64,000 bases of DNA from Rhodothalassium salexigens DSM 2132 (GCF_004341375.1 NZ_SLXO01000005.1:124001-188000), one strand, 5' to 3'. Positions 25,213-34,399 are shown, counted from the first letter of the stretch. Notes: a model not told the origin generated them from the sequence alone. Translations and numbers: made by a program.

Positions 25213-27261
25213 ATGAAGACCGACGCCCAAGCCCACGGCTCCGCCGGACCGGGCGAGACCGAAGCCACGACGCCCGCCGCGCGCCCGTTCGACTATGACA
25301 CCGCCTTCGCGCGCACGCTCGGCTGGGTCAGCCCCGCCGAATTGGCCATGCTGCGCCGGCGCAAGGTGGCGATCGCCGGGCTCGGCGGCGTCGGCGGCTC
25401 GCACGCCCTGACCCTGGCACGGCTCGGCATCGGGCGTTTCGCCCTGGCCGATTTCGATCGCTTCGATCTGGCCAACATGAACCGCCAAGCCGGCGCGTTC
25501 ATGAGCACCATGGGCCAGCCCAAGCTCGACGTGATCGCCCGCATGGTCCGCGACATCAATCCCGAGGCCGAGATCGACACGTTCGAGGCCGGTGTCACAG
25601 CCGCGACCATGGACGCGTTCCTGGCCGACGCCGACCTTTATGTGGACGGGCTCGACTTCTTCGTCCTCGACGAGCGCGCCGCACTGTTCGCCAAGGCCGC
25701 CGAGGCACATATCCCGGCGATCACCGCCGCCCCGCTGGGCAGCGGCACCGCCTATCTCACCTTCATGCCCGGCTCGATGACGTTCGAAGACTATTTCCGT
25801 TTCGAGGGTGAAAGCGAAGCCCGCCGCCGGGTCAAATTCATGGTCGGTCTGGCGCCCAAGGCGCTGCACAGCCGCTCGCTAGTCGACCCCAGCCGCATCA
25901 ACTTGCGCGACCGCCAAGGCCCGTCGACGCCCATGGGCTGTCAGATGGCCAGCGCCGTGGTCGGCGCCGAGGCACTGAAGATCCTGACCGGCCGGGGCGA
26001 GGTGCGGCCCGCGCCCGCTTATCACCAGTTCGACCCGTTCACCGGCCGCTTCGTCTCGGGTGCGCTACCCAGCGGCAACGCCCATCCCTGGCGCCGGCTC
26101 AAGATCGCGCTCGCCGAACGCTGGGCGCAGAAGATGGCCGAGACCCGCCGTCCCGACACCGGCGACGTGGCCCTCGATGCGCCGCTTGTGCACCGTATTC
26201 TCGACCTGACCCGCTGGGCACCGTCAGGCGACAACGAACAGCCCTGGCGCTTCGAGATCGTCGACGACCGGACCGTGCGGATCCATGTGCGCATCGTACC
26301 GGGCGAAAACATCTATGAATATGCCGGCGGTCGGCCGATCGTGCTGGCGGCAGGCGGCCTGTTGCGAACGCTGGAGATCGCCGCGTCGGGCTTCAACCGC
26401 TCGGTGTCCTGGACCATCGACAGCCGCGACCCGCTGGTCCTGACCGCCCGGCTGGGCGCGGACGGCTCGGCCGAGCCCGACGATCTGTTGCCGTTCATCA
26501 CCACCCGGTCGGTCGACCGGCGCCCATACCGCGCCGTGCCGCTGACCCACCGGCAGCGCAGCCGACTGACCCGCTGCGCCGAAGCCGCAGGCTTTGCGGT
26601 CAAGTGGTACGAGAGCCCCACCGAGCGCTGGGCCATGGCGCGGCTCAACGCCCGGTCCACCTATGTGCGCCTGGGGCTGCCCGAGGCGCATCCGACCCAC
26701 CAGCGGGTACTCAAGTTCGATGGCCCCTATGTGCAGACCGGGCTGCCGGTGGCAACCACCGGGCTCGACCCGGCGACCCGGCGGCTGATGCGCTGGGCGA
26801 TGGCGCGCTGGGACCGCTCGCGTCTGCTCAACCGGACGCTCGGCGGCGCCTGGACCGCCAGCATCCAACTCGATCTGATCCCCGGTCTGCAATGCGCCGG
26901 CCACTTCTCGATCCAGTGGCCCGACCCGGCGTCCGACCGCCCCTTGGAAGACTGGCTCAAGGCCGGCCGGGTGCTCCAGGACTTCTGGCTAGTGGGCGAG
27001 GCCGAGGGACTGGTGATGCAGCCAGCCTATGCGCCGATCATCTTTTCCAGCCACGCCGCCGACCCCGACCATCGCTGGCAAGACCCCAAAATGGCGCCCG
27101 CCGCCGACGCGCTGCTCGCACACACGCGCCGCCTGCATGGGCTGGCGGGCGATGTGTCGCCGGGCGACGCGGTGGTGTTCACCGGCCGCATCGGCCGCGC
27201 CAAGGCGCCGTCCACCTCGCGGTCACTGCGCAAGCCGCTGTCCGACCTGCTGACGGCCTGA
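25213..27261 (+). CDS. ThiF/E1-like adenylyltransferase fused to a nitroreductase-like domain
   Basis: This 682-residue two-domain protein has an N-terminal E1-like half (about 40-290) with the nucleotide loop GLGGVGGSHALTLARLGIG, the acidic ADFDRFDLANMNRQ segment and a MGCQMASAVVG helix, as in ThiF/MoeB enzymes that adenylate a carboxylate. The C-terminal half (about 325-670) is nitroreductase-like: LTRWAPSGDNEQPWRFEI, PFITTRSVDRRPYR and GLVMQPAYAP, implying FMN binding. The domain order recalls the mycobacterial Rv1355c ('MoeY') family. Location directly after the N-acyl amino acid synthase suggests that it activates and oxidises or reduces the acylated amino acid; this is inference. The ATG at 25213 is the first plausible start. 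Confidence 0.83.
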   Translation: MKTDAQAHGSAGPGETEATTPAARPFDYDTAFARTLGWVSPAELAMLRRRKVAIAGLGGVGGSHALTLARLGIGRFALADFDRFDLANMNRQAGAFMSTMGQPKLDVIARMVRDINPEAEIDTFEAGVTAATMDAFLADADLYVDGLDFFVLDERAALFAKAAEAHIPAITAAPLGSGTAYLTFMPGSMTFEDYFRFEGESEARRRVKFMVGLAPKALHSRSLVDPSRINLRDRQGPSTPMGCQMASAVVGAEALKILTGRGEVRPAPAYHQFDPFTGRFVSGALPSGNAHPWRRLKIALAERWAQKMAETRRPDTGDVALDAPLVHRILDLTRWAPSGDNEQPWRFEIVDDRTVRIHVRIVPGENIYEYAGGRPIVLAAGGLLRTLEIAASGFNRSVSWTIDSRDPLVLTARLGADGSAEPDDLLPFITTRSVDRRPYRAVPLTHRQRSRLTRCAEAAGFAVKWYESPTERWAMARLNARSTYVRLGLPEAHPTHQRVLKFDGPYVQTGLPVATTGLDPATRRLMRWAMARWDRSRLLNRTLGGAWTASIQLDLIPGLQCAGHFSIQWPDPASDRPLEDWLKAGRVLQDFWLVGEAEGLVMQPAYAPIIFSSHAADPDHRWQDPKMAPAADALLAHTRRLHGLAGDVSPGDAVVFTGRIGRAKAPSTSRSLRKPLSDLLTA

Positions 27262-27527
27262 GCCATCCAGCATCGCGCCGTGCCCGACCGGCCCGTCTTG
27301 GGCCCCCGACCGACACGGTGCGCCGCCAGTGCACGGATATGGTCATGACTTTGTTAACGAAACATGGTGTAACCAAACCCTGAGGGGTCGCGTCCCCGCA
27401 CGGGCGGTCAACGCCGGCCGGCCAACTTGCGCAAGCGGTCGGACCGACGCCCCCGCAGGCCGCGCTGCGCCGGTTCATCGGCGCCGCGCGACCGGTCCGC
27501 CGTCGTCCTTTCCGCGTGAGGCCAAGC

Positions 27528-28535
27528 ATGTCGAATAAGTCGTCGTCGCTTCCCCCGGTTCTGGTCACAGGCGGGGCGGGATATATCGGCAGCCATGTGG
27601 TGCTGTCGCTGCTGGATCGCGGTCGCGATGTGATCGTGATCGACAATCTGGACAGCGGCCATCGCGACGCGGTGCCTGCGCCGGCGCACCTGGAAGTGGC
27701 CGACATCGCCGACCAGGAGCGCATTGCCAAACTGGTGACCGAGCACCGGGTCCGCGAAGTGATCCACCTGGCCGGCAGCGTCCGGGTCGAAGAATCGGTC
27801 GCCGACCCGCTCAAATATTATCTGAACAACACCGCCAAATCGCGCAGCTTCATCGCCGCGTGCGTGGCCGGCGGCGTGCGGCGGTTCATCTTTTCGTCGA
27901 CCGCGGCGACCTATGGCATCCCTGCGCACATCCCGGTCGACGAGCGCGCGGCGGTCCAGCCGATCAACCCCTATGGCTGGTCGAAGCTGATGACCGAACA
28001 GATGCTGCGGGATACCGCCCAGGCGGTGCCGGCGTTCGACGTGGCGATCCTGCGCTATTTCAACGTCGCCGGCGCCGAGGGCCAGGGCCGCGCCGGCCAG
28101 CGCACGCGCAACGCCACCCACCTGATCCACGTGGTCAGCCAAGTGGCGACCGGCAAGCGCGACCATCTGGAAATTTTCGGCACCGACTATGACACCCCCG
28201 ACGGCACCTGCGTGCGCGACTTCATCCATGTGATGGATCTGGCCGATATCCATGCGATGATGCTGGACACCCTCAGCGACGACGCGCAGCGCGCCCGGGT
28301 TTTCAATTGCGGCTACGGCAACGGCTATTCGGTACGCGATGTGGTGCGCGCGGCCGAGCGCGTCACCGACCGGCGCATTCCGGTCAAGACCGGCCAGCGA
28401 CGCCCGGGCGACCCGCCGGCGTTGATCGCCTGTTCCAGCCAACTGCGCCGGGCGACCGGCTGGTCGCCGCGCCTGGCCGATCTGGACACGATCATCGCTT
28501 CGTCGATCGCCTGGGAAGAACGCTTCGCGGATTAG
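27528..28535 (+). CDS. galE: UDP-glucose 4-epimerase
   Basis: This 335-residue extended short-chain dehydrogenase/reductase is predicted to interconvert UDP-glucose and UDP-galactose, supplying the polysaccharide genes. It shows the NAD loop GGAGYIGSHV, the catalytic serine region FSSTAATYG, the YxxxK motif in NPYGWSKLMTEQ and the GalE-typical LRYFNVAGAEG and RRPGDPPALIA. The ATG at 27528 is preferred over an in-frame GTG at 27516 because GAGG precedes it at good spacing. UDP-GlcNAc or uronic-acid epimerisation is possible, but the motifs fit GalE best. Confidence 0.92.
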   Translation: MSNKSSSLPPVLVTGGAGYIGSHVVLSLLDRGRDVIVIDNLDSGHRDAVPAPAHLEVADIADQERIAKLVTEHRVREVIHLAGSVRVEESVADPLKYYLNNTAKSRSFIAACVAGGVRRFIFSSTAATYGIPAHIPVDERAAVQPINPYGWSKLMTEQMLRDTAQAVPAFDVAILRYFNVAGAEGQGRAGQRTRNATHLIHVVSQVATGKRDHLEIFGTDYDTPDGTCVRDFIHVMDLADIHAMMLDTLSDDAQRARVFNCGYGNGYSVRDVVRAAERVTDRRIPVKTGQRRPGDPPALIACSSQLRRATGWSPRLADLDTIIASSIAWEERFAD

Positions 28536-28735
28536 CGGCGCGCCGACACCGTTGCATGCACTGGAAGCCGTGTGTGGTTCCGCCCGACAATGGCACCCCT
28601 TGGTCCGCCATTATCCCGGCCGAAGCGATTGACAGCGATTCGACAAACGAGGAGGCTATCCTCCGTCGATAGAACCCTGTGGATAGGGGCCTACAGCGCC
28701 CGATCCCTTTTGGACGTGTCGCCGCCGCTCTCGCC

Positions 28736-29722
28736 ATGCCCTTGACCCCGGTGCTCATCACCATCGATACGGAGTTGTCGAACAGCCTGCACAAGCAGGG
28801 TCTGACAGCCCGGGCCAACCTGGATAGTTCAATCCATGGCCGCTGCCGCGCCGGCGCCTTCGGGATCGGCTGGCAGATGGACCAACTCGACCGCTACGGG
28901 CTGACCGGCGTCTTCTTCGTCGACCCCATGCCGGCGTTGGTTCACGGTCGCTTTGTGGTCGAGGAAATCGTCGAGACCATCGTCGCGCGCGGCCATGAGG
29001 TCCAACTCCATATTCACACGGAATGGCTCGCCGCGGCGACGACGTCACCCGTTGGCGACCGCCGGGGGACGAACATCGGCGATTTCCACGTCAACGACCA
29101 GACGGCACTGATCGATGCGGCCCGACGCCTGCTGGTCGACGCCGGAGCGCCTGTGCCGACGGCCTTTCGCGCCGGCAATTACGGGGCAGACGACAACACG
29201 CTGCGGGCACTCCACAGCCTGGGCATCGTGTATGATTCCAGCTTTAACGCCGCCTATGCGACCAGCACCAGCCGGATCGGCCTTGATCCGGCGCATGTGG
29301 GGCCGGTGCGCCGCCATGGCGTCATCGAACTGCCCGTATCGGATCTGTTCGACCGACCCGGGCACGTGCGGCCGGCGCAGGTTTGCGCGCTATCAATGTG
29401 GGAAATGGACGCCGCATTGAACCGCGCCAAATCCAGCGAAGCCCCGTTTGTGATCGTGACCCACAGTTTCGAAATGCTCTCCCGCGACCGCGAACGTCCG
29501 AACCATTCGCTCATGCGCCGGTTCAAGGCGCTGTGCCGGCGCATTGCCCACGATCCCGGGCTCACATCAGCCGGCTTTGACGATCTGGTGCCAGATCGGG
29601 TTCTCGCCACACAGGGCAGCGCCCGGCGGCTCCCAGCCAACCCCTTGAGAACCGGCGCACGGCTTGCCAAACAAGCTGTCGACACGGTCGTCTACGAACG
29701 GAGTTTGGGCCGGGTGCGTTAG
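28736..29722 (+). CDS. polysaccharide deacetylase family protein (NodB-like)
   Basis: This is a 328-residue carbohydrate esterase 4-like protein. The metal and catalytic motifs can be followed: TIDTE near the N-terminus (motif 1 aspartates), VQLHIHTEW (motif 2 histidines) and FRAGNYGADDNTL (motif 3 arginine). No signal peptide is visible with the start at 28736 (MPLTPVLITID), so it may act in the cytoplasm on lipid-linked sugars. Exosortase-A clusters often carry such a deacetylase. It is on the same strand as galE and the two acyltransferase-like genes downstream. Confidence 0.78.
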   Translation: MPLTPVLITIDTELSNSLHKQGLTARANLDSSIHGRCRAGAFGIGWQMDQLDRYGLTGVFFVDPMPALVHGRFVVEEIVETIVARGHEVQLHIHTEWLAAATTSPVGDRRGTNIGDFHVNDQTALIDAARRLLVDAGAPVPTAFRAGNYGADDNTLRALHSLGIVYDSSFNAAYATSTSRIGLDPAHVGPVRRHGVIELPVSDLFDRPGHVRPAQVCALSMWEMDAALNRAKSSEAPFVIVTHSFEMLSRDRERPNHSLMRRFKALCRRIAHDPGLTSAGFDDLVPDRVLATQGSARRLPANPLRTGARLAKQAVDTVVYERSLGRVR

Positions 29723-29781
29723 CGTCGCCCTCCCGCGCGGCTGCCGCGACGCCGCTTCCACTGGTCAATCAAGGGCGCAAC

Positions 29782-30726
29782 ATGGATGATTCACGGGTTG
29801 TCACGCACCGGGAACCGCTGTGGCTCGGCCCGGTGCCGCTGGCGCGCTGGCCGCTGAAACTCGTGGTCGACACGGTCGTCGTCGACCCCGCGCGTCGCGT
29901 GCACAAGCCGCCGCCCACGAACACCAGCCTGCCCGCCTCGGCCCACGGCGTATTGCGCCGGTCCGAACCCCTGCCGGCCGACGGCGATGCTCCCGCAGAC
30001 GCGGATACCGGCGGTCTCGTGCGCTACGAATTATCCCGTTACGATCGCCAATTCGCCACCCTCACCGGCACCATGGAAACATATCTCGAACGATTTTCAC
30101 CGAAAACCCGTTCGACCCTAAGACGTAAGATGCGCAAATTCGCCAAAGCGTCAGGAGGCACGATCGACAAGCGCGCCTTCACCAAACCAGAGCAGGTCGA
30201 GACATTCTGGCACCAAGCCCGCACGATTTCTCAACACACCTACCAGGAACGCCTGTACGACGCCGGCCTACCAAGCGACAGGCGGTTCATTGATGAGGCG
30301 AAATCCTTGGCTGCGAAAGACAGGGTGCGAGCTTGGATATTATTCCTTGATAATAAGCCGATAAGCTACCTCTATTGCTCAGCGACGGGCGATAAGCTCA
30401 ATTATGACTTCCTCGGATTTTTACCTGAATACCATAAACTTTCTCCAGGAACCGTCCTTCAGATGCTGGCCTTCGAGGACCTGTTTGAAGAGCAGCGGTT
30501 CAGATTGTTCGATTTCTCCGAGGGAGAGGGGGCGCACAAACGCCTGTTCAGCACGGACAGCATGGCGTGCGCGAACGTCCTCTATCTACGGCGAACGATG
30601 ACCACATCGCTGTTCCTGTTTGCGCATCGCACCGTTCGGGTGCTGTCCGATCGCGCCGACCAGGTGGCGACGCGCTTAGGCGTCAAGACGGCGCTCAAGC
30701 GACTGGTTCGAAAGCAGAACGCGTGA
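29782..30726 (+). CDS. GNAT/FemAB-like acyl- or aminoacyltransferase (CelD-type)
   Basis: This 314-residue protein of the GNAT_6/FemAB superfamily has FSPKTRSTLRRKMRKFAKASG before the core and GFLPEYHKLSPGTVLQMLAFE, the acyl-donor region, in the second half. Relatives acetylate or otherwise acylate exopolysaccharides, and exosortase-A loci usually encode one (TIGR03019). The middle of the gene, about 30290-30480, is noticeably richer in A and T than its surroundings. The stop overlaps the GTG start of the next gene (GTGA). Confidence 0.72.
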   Translation: MDDSRVVTHREPLWLGPVPLARWPLKLVVDTVVVDPARRVHKPPPTNTSLPASAHGVLRRSEPLPADGDAPADADTGGLVRYELSRYDRQFATLTGTMETYLERFSPKTRSTLRRKMRKFAKASGGTIDKRAFTKPEQVETFWHQARTISQHTYQERLYDAGLPSDRRFIDEAKSLAAKDRVRAWILFLDNKPISYLYCSATGDKLNYDFLGFLPEYHKLSPGTVLQMLAFEDLFEEQRFRLFDFSEGEGAHKRLFSTDSMACANVLYLRRTMTTSLFLFAHRTVRVLSDRADQVATRLGVKTALKRLVRKQNA

Positions 30727-31283
30727 GCCCCCTCGTCAGGGCGGTCGGGCGCGCGCTGTTCGGCGACTACGAGTTGTACGCCATCTATGCCATCGACACC
30801 GCACCGGGCCGCAGACCGGTCGGCGACGCGCCCGGCCAGGCAATGTTCGTCCCGTTGAACGGGCCCGAGCAACTGCCCGCCGAACTCTCCGAGGTGGCCG
30901 CCTATGCAGGGCCGGAGGCGGCCCTGTTCGGTCTTCGGGTCGGTAAGAATTACGTGGCCGCATGCGCGTTCCAATGGGGCCGGCGATACGCCCGCGAACG
31001 CGGTTTCATCCCTCTGGCGGATGGCGAGGCGAAGCTGGTTCAGATCACCACCGCTCCGGCCGCCCGCGGCCAAGGCGCGGCCAGAACCTTGATCGCCGCT
31101 GCATCCTCAGCCATGGCCAAACGCGGCTTCGTTCGACTCTATGCCCGTGTCTGGCGTGGCCACCAAGCCTCCCAAAAGGCTTTTGTCGCCGCCGGCTGGG
31201 AGCAGTGCGCATGGGTGGTCGGCCTTCGCGTTCTCAACATCGCCCCGCGCCTGCGCCTGACATTCGGACGCCTGCGGCCCTGA
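30723..31283 (+). CDS. GNAT family N-acetyltransferase
   Basis: This 186-residue protein is encoded from a GTG that overlaps the preceding stop by four bases. The acetyl-CoA site is seen in LVQITTAPAARGQGAARTLI, the V/I-x-x-x-x-R-G-x-G-x-A pattern of GNAT enzymes, and RLYARVWRGHQASQKAFVAA matches the C-terminal motif B. Coupling to the CelD-like gene suggests that both modify the same polymer or lipid-linked intermediate. The start codon is inferred from overlap and domain length. Confidence 0.72.
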   Translation: MSPLVRAVGRALFGDYELYAIYAIDTAPGRRPVGDAPGQAMFVPLNGPEQLPAELSEVAAYAGPEAALFGLRVGKNYVAACAFQWGRRYARERGFIPLADGEAKLVQITTAPAARGQGAARTLIAAASSAMAKRGFVRLYARVWRGHQASQKAFVAAGWEQCAWVVGLRVLNIAPRLRLTFGRLRP

Positions 31284-31339
31284 CGGCACCCGCGCAGCCT
31301 CCTCATCTCGCCGGACAAACCCGAGCGTCCGCAGCGGCT

Positions 31340-31816
31340 TCAACCGTCAACGGGCGCATCGAATAGCCGCGCGTCGATAACTCGCCGCAAGGTATCGGGC
31401 CGGACGGCGAACACGGCGTCGGGTGCCCCGGCCGCCACCCAGATCGTGTCATGGGCCAACAGGCGCCGATCCATCCAGGTGTCGATCGGGGCCAAATGAC
31501 CGATCGGCGCCACCCCGCCGATGGCGAAACCGGTTTCGCTGCGCACCCGCTTGGCGTCCGCGCGCGCCAGCGGTTCGCCGAACAATGTCTCAGTCTGGTC
31601 GAGCGCCACCTGGTGGGCGCCGCTGACCAGCAGCAGCTTCAAGGCCCCTGAAACCCGGCCCTCGAAGATCATCGATTTGGCGATCTGCGCTACAAGACAG
31701 CCACAGGCGGCCGCTGCTTCCCCGGCGGTACGCGTAGACCCCGGCATCCGCACGATCGCGATCTCAAGACCGGCCCGCTCGGCCGCCTGCTCCACCCGCT
31801 TGACGCTTTTCGACAT
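31340..31816 (-). CDS. YbaK/EbsC family aminoacyl-tRNA deacylase-like protein
   Basis: This is a 158-residue single-domain protein of the YbaK/ProX family, which hydrolyses mischarged aminoacyl-tRNAs in trans. Family features include IAKSMIFEG, LLLVSGAHQVALDQ and the glycine-rich FAIGGVAPIGH. It is preceded by a good Shine-Dalgarno (GGAGAGG) before the ATG at 31816. It is divergent from nifA and convergent with the GNAT gene, and appears to be a housekeeping gene at the border between the exopolysaccharide and nif regions. Confidence 0.88.
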   Translation of the reverse strand: MSKSVKRVEQAAERAGLEIAIVRMPGSTRTAGEAAAACGCLVAQIAKSMIFEGRVSGALKLLLVSGAHQVALDQTETLFGEPLARADAKRVRSETGFAIGGVAPIGHLAPIDTWMDRRLLAHDTIWVAAGAPDAVFAVRPDTLRRVIDARLFDAPVDG

Positions 31817-32289
31817 TGTCCTCTCCCCCTTCGATTCGTGCCGGCGGCGCGCGCCGAGAGAGTGCGGACCGATGCGCCCACCGGTCAAGCCGTCGGCGCG
31901 CCTGACGGGGCGACGGCGAAACAGGCCCGATTTTTGGCCCGGGCAGGCGGCAGCTCGGATAGAGGCAACGGTAGACTTTTCGCCCCCGATACAGCCTGTC
32001 GCCTTCCCCGTTACCAAGCCATGGCAGCAGAGAGGATCAAGGGGCCATCGATCCCCCCTCGCAACGACACGATTCGCTCTCCGGTCGTCCATTACGCCCC
32101 GGTGCGGCGCGTTCGTGGGTTGGCGGGTGGTGTTTTGTACGCCGGCATAAGTCTTGTGCAGTCGCAGCAAAACGGCCTGCCCGCGTGCAGCGAGACGCAC
32201 CTCCCGGGGCCGCACGCGGGTGGAAACTGGACAGCGCCGGTCGCTATACCTACCCTGACTTGAGCTTTCGCAAGTGCGAAGACGCAAAA
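31817..32289. other. intergenic region upstream of nifA, no gene seen
   Basis: These 473 bases separate ybaK-like from nifA. I found no sigma-54 -24/-12 promoter and no exact TGT-N10-ACA site, so nifA is probably not started by NifA itself. A long T/A-poor stretch follows ybaK. Near nifA an imperfect dyad (32258-32275) is the most operator-like element. Confidence 0.5.
32258..32275. promoter_or_regulatory. dyad-symmetric, FNR/FixK-like site near the nifA start
   Basis: ACTTGAGCTTTCGCAAGT has 5-bp inverted arms ACTTG/CAAGT, and the inner TTGAGCTTTCGCAA partly matches the FNR/FixK consensus TTGAT-N4-ATCAA. It ends 14 bases before the proposed ATG, which is too close for a classical activator site unless nifA starts further downstream; it could be a repressor site or chance. 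Confidence 0.25.
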
Positions 32290-34029
32290 ATGCAGATAGA
32301 ACGATTTCCACTCGTCACCGTTTGCGAGGCCGCGAAGATCCTGACCGGCGCCGCCGATCCCGTATCGGCCATGCCCTCGGTGCTGAGGATGCTGTCCTCG
32401 TTCATGGGGCTGGAGATGGGCGCGCTGGCCTTGCTCGACGACACCGGCAAGGACAAGGGAACGGTCAACCCGTTTGTGATCGTCGCCTCGACGCGCGGGC
32501 CGCTGGGGCAGGCCGACGCGACGGCGGTGTTGCCCGTCGACGTGGCACGCAAGGTGTTCCGCACCGGGGTGGCGATCGTATCCCATGATGCGGCGTCCGA
32601 CCTTGGGCCTGAGACCGTGCCCCAGGCCGCCGGCCACGACCGCTATGCCTTCATCGCCGTGCCGATCCGCGAGCAGGTGCACTCGCCCTATGTGATCGGC
32701 GTGCTCGGCGCCTGGCGCGGCCTCGCCGAGGGCGAGCGCGGCCGGCTCGACGAAGACCAGCGGGTCATGACCATGATCGCCGCGATCCTCGAACAATCGA
32801 TCAAGTTTCGTCGCCTGGTCGCCCGCGATCGCGAACGGCTGATGGAAGAGGCCAGCATGGCGCTGCGCAAGGCCAACGAAAAGAGTGCCGAGACCGCCGC
32901 GGCGTCGGCGCCGCCGATCGACGGCATCATCGGCGACAGCCCGGCGATCAAGGCGGTGACCGCCCAGATCCACAAGGTGGCGCCGACCGTGACGCCGGTG
33001 CTGCTGCGCGGCGAAAGCGGCACCGGCAAGGAGTTGTTCGCGCGCGCGCTGCACGATTTATCGGACCGTCGCGACCAGCCGTTCGTCAAGGTGAACTGCG
33101 CCGCGCTCAGCCAGAGCCTGCTGGAATCGGAACTGTTCGGCCATGAAAAAGGCTCGTTCACCGGCGCGGTGGCGCAGAAGAAGGGCCGCTTCGAACTGGC
33201 CGACAAGGGCACGCTGTTCCTCGATGAAATCGGCGAGATCGGGCCCGAATTTCAGGCCAAGCTGCTGCGCATCCTGCAGGAGGGCGAATATGAACGGGTC
33301 GGCGGCACGCGCACGCTCAAGGTTGACGTGCGGCTGGTCACCGCCACCAACAAGGACCTGGAAGCCGCCGTCGCGCGGGGCGATTTCCGTGCTGATCTGT
33401 ATTTCCGTATCTGTGTGGTCCCCATCGTCCTGCCCCCCTTGCGCGAGCGACTGGAGGATGTGCCGGTGCTGGCGCGGACGTTCCTCGACCGGTTCAACCG
33501 GCAGAACGGCATGGACAAGACGATCACGCCCGATGCCCTGGCGCAACTGGCGCGCTGTCAGTTTCCCGGCAATGTGCGCGAGCTTGAAAACTGCATCAGC
33601 CGGGTGGCCGCGCTGTCCGCGGGCAAGGTGATCGACGCCAAGGAACTCGCCTGCAATCAGGGGATCTGCCTGTCGGCCGAACTGTGGCGGATGCAGACCG
33701 GCGACAACTCGCCAATCGGCGGACTGGCCGCGATCCCGACGCCGCTGCCGGTGGTCGACAGCGCCGCCGGCCAGCGCCCACCCTTGAGCCAGCCCAATGG
33801 CCGAGGCAGCGGCGACGCGCCGGCCCCCTTCCCCCAGCCCGCATCGCCGGCGGCCTACGCCCCGGTGCCCCCTGCCCCGGTTGCGCCGCAAGACGACCGC
33901 GCGCGGCTGGTCGACGCCATGGAGCGCGCCGGCTGGGTCCAGGCCAAGGCGGCACGGCTGCTCGGCATCACGCCGCGCCAGATCGGCTATGCGCTCAAGA
34001 AACACGGCATCGAGGTGCGCAAGTTCTAA
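32290..34029 (+). CDS. nifA: NifA, sigma-54-dependent activator of nitrogen fixation genes
   Basis: This 579-residue enhancer-binding protein has an N-terminal GAF domain (about 15-165) and a central AAA+ domain with Walker A GESGTGKE (about 241), the sigma-54 contact loop GSFTGA (288-293) and LFLDEIGEI. It ends in a Fis-type helix-turn-helix ([20 protein letters not shown]). Between the ATPase and DNA-binding domains lies C423-X11-C435-X19-C455-X4-C460, the cysteine motif of oxygen-sensitive NifA proteins that work without NifL. The ATG at 32290 starts the conserved N-terminus; the frame is open from 32185. Its likely targets are the six sigma-54 promoters found downstream. Confidence 0.96.
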   Translation: MQIERFPLVTVCEAAKILTGAADPVSAMPSVLRMLSSFMGLEMGALALLDDTGKDKGTVNPFVIVASTRGPLGQADATAVLPVDVARKVFRTGVAIVSHDAASDLGPETVPQAAGHDRYAFIAVPIREQVHSPYVIGVLGAWRGLAEGERGRLDEDQRVMTMIAAILEQSIKFRRLVARDRERLMEEASMALRKANEKSAETAAASAPPIDGIIGDSPAIKAVTAQIHKVAPTVTPVLLRGESGTGKELFARALHDLSDRRDQPFVKVNCAALSQSLLESELFGHEKGSFTGAVAQKKGRFELADKGTLFLDEIGEIGPEFQAKLLRILQEGEYERVGGTRTLKVDVRLVTATNKDLEAAVARGDFRADLYFRICVVPIVLPPLRERLEDVPVLARTFLDRFNRQNGMDKTITPDALAQLARCQFPGNVRELENCISRVAALSAGKVIDAKELACNQGICLSAELWRMQTGDNSPIGGLAAIPTPLPVVDSAAGQRPPLSQPNGRGSGDAPAPFPQPASPAAYAPVPPAPVAPQDDRARLVDAMERAGWVQAKAARLLGITPRQIGYALKKHGIEVRKF

Positions 34030-34236
34030 GCCATGGCCACCGGCCCCGCCCGACCACCTTGGCACCGCCCGCGACGCCCAGCCTTCACCAGCGCCACCAG
34101 ACAATGGCGAGCGCTGCCACGCCATCGGGTCGCCGTCACCCCGCGGTGCGAGCACCCAGCGCCTGAAACCGGCCCAGACCATCGCGGCCTGCGCCCATGA
34201 CCGCCCCGCCCCCTTCGACCGCGTCCCGACGCCAAG

Positions 34237-34271
34237 TGTCGCCTTTCCGACGTCCTGTCGCGGCCCCGACA
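34237..34271 (+). promoter_or_regulatory. NifA upstream activator sites for nifB
   Basis: TGTCGCGGCCCCGACA at 34256-34271 is an exact TGT-N10-ACA site. A near copy with one mismatch, TGTCGCCTTTCCGACG, lies 19 bases upstream at 34237-34252. Both are about 110-130 bases upstream of the -24 element. Confidence 0.75.
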
Positions 34272-34382
34272 GCCACCGGCATCGCGCGCGCCAGGGCGCC
34301 GCACCGCCTTGGGCGCGTCAAAGCCCCGCCGCGCCGGCCCTTGGCTCGGCCCCGGCACTCGCGCCATGGCCGCGTCTCCCGG

Positions 34383-34399
34383 TTGGCATGCTTGCTGCT
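34383..34399 (+). promoter_or_regulatory. sigma-54 promoter of nifB
   Basis: TTGGCATGCTTGCTGCT has GG (34385) and GC (34397) separated by ten bases, matching the -24/-12 consensus. It lies about 40 bases before the nifB start codon. The rest of the 408-base nifA-nifB gap holds the NifA sites but no gene. Confidence 0.88.
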
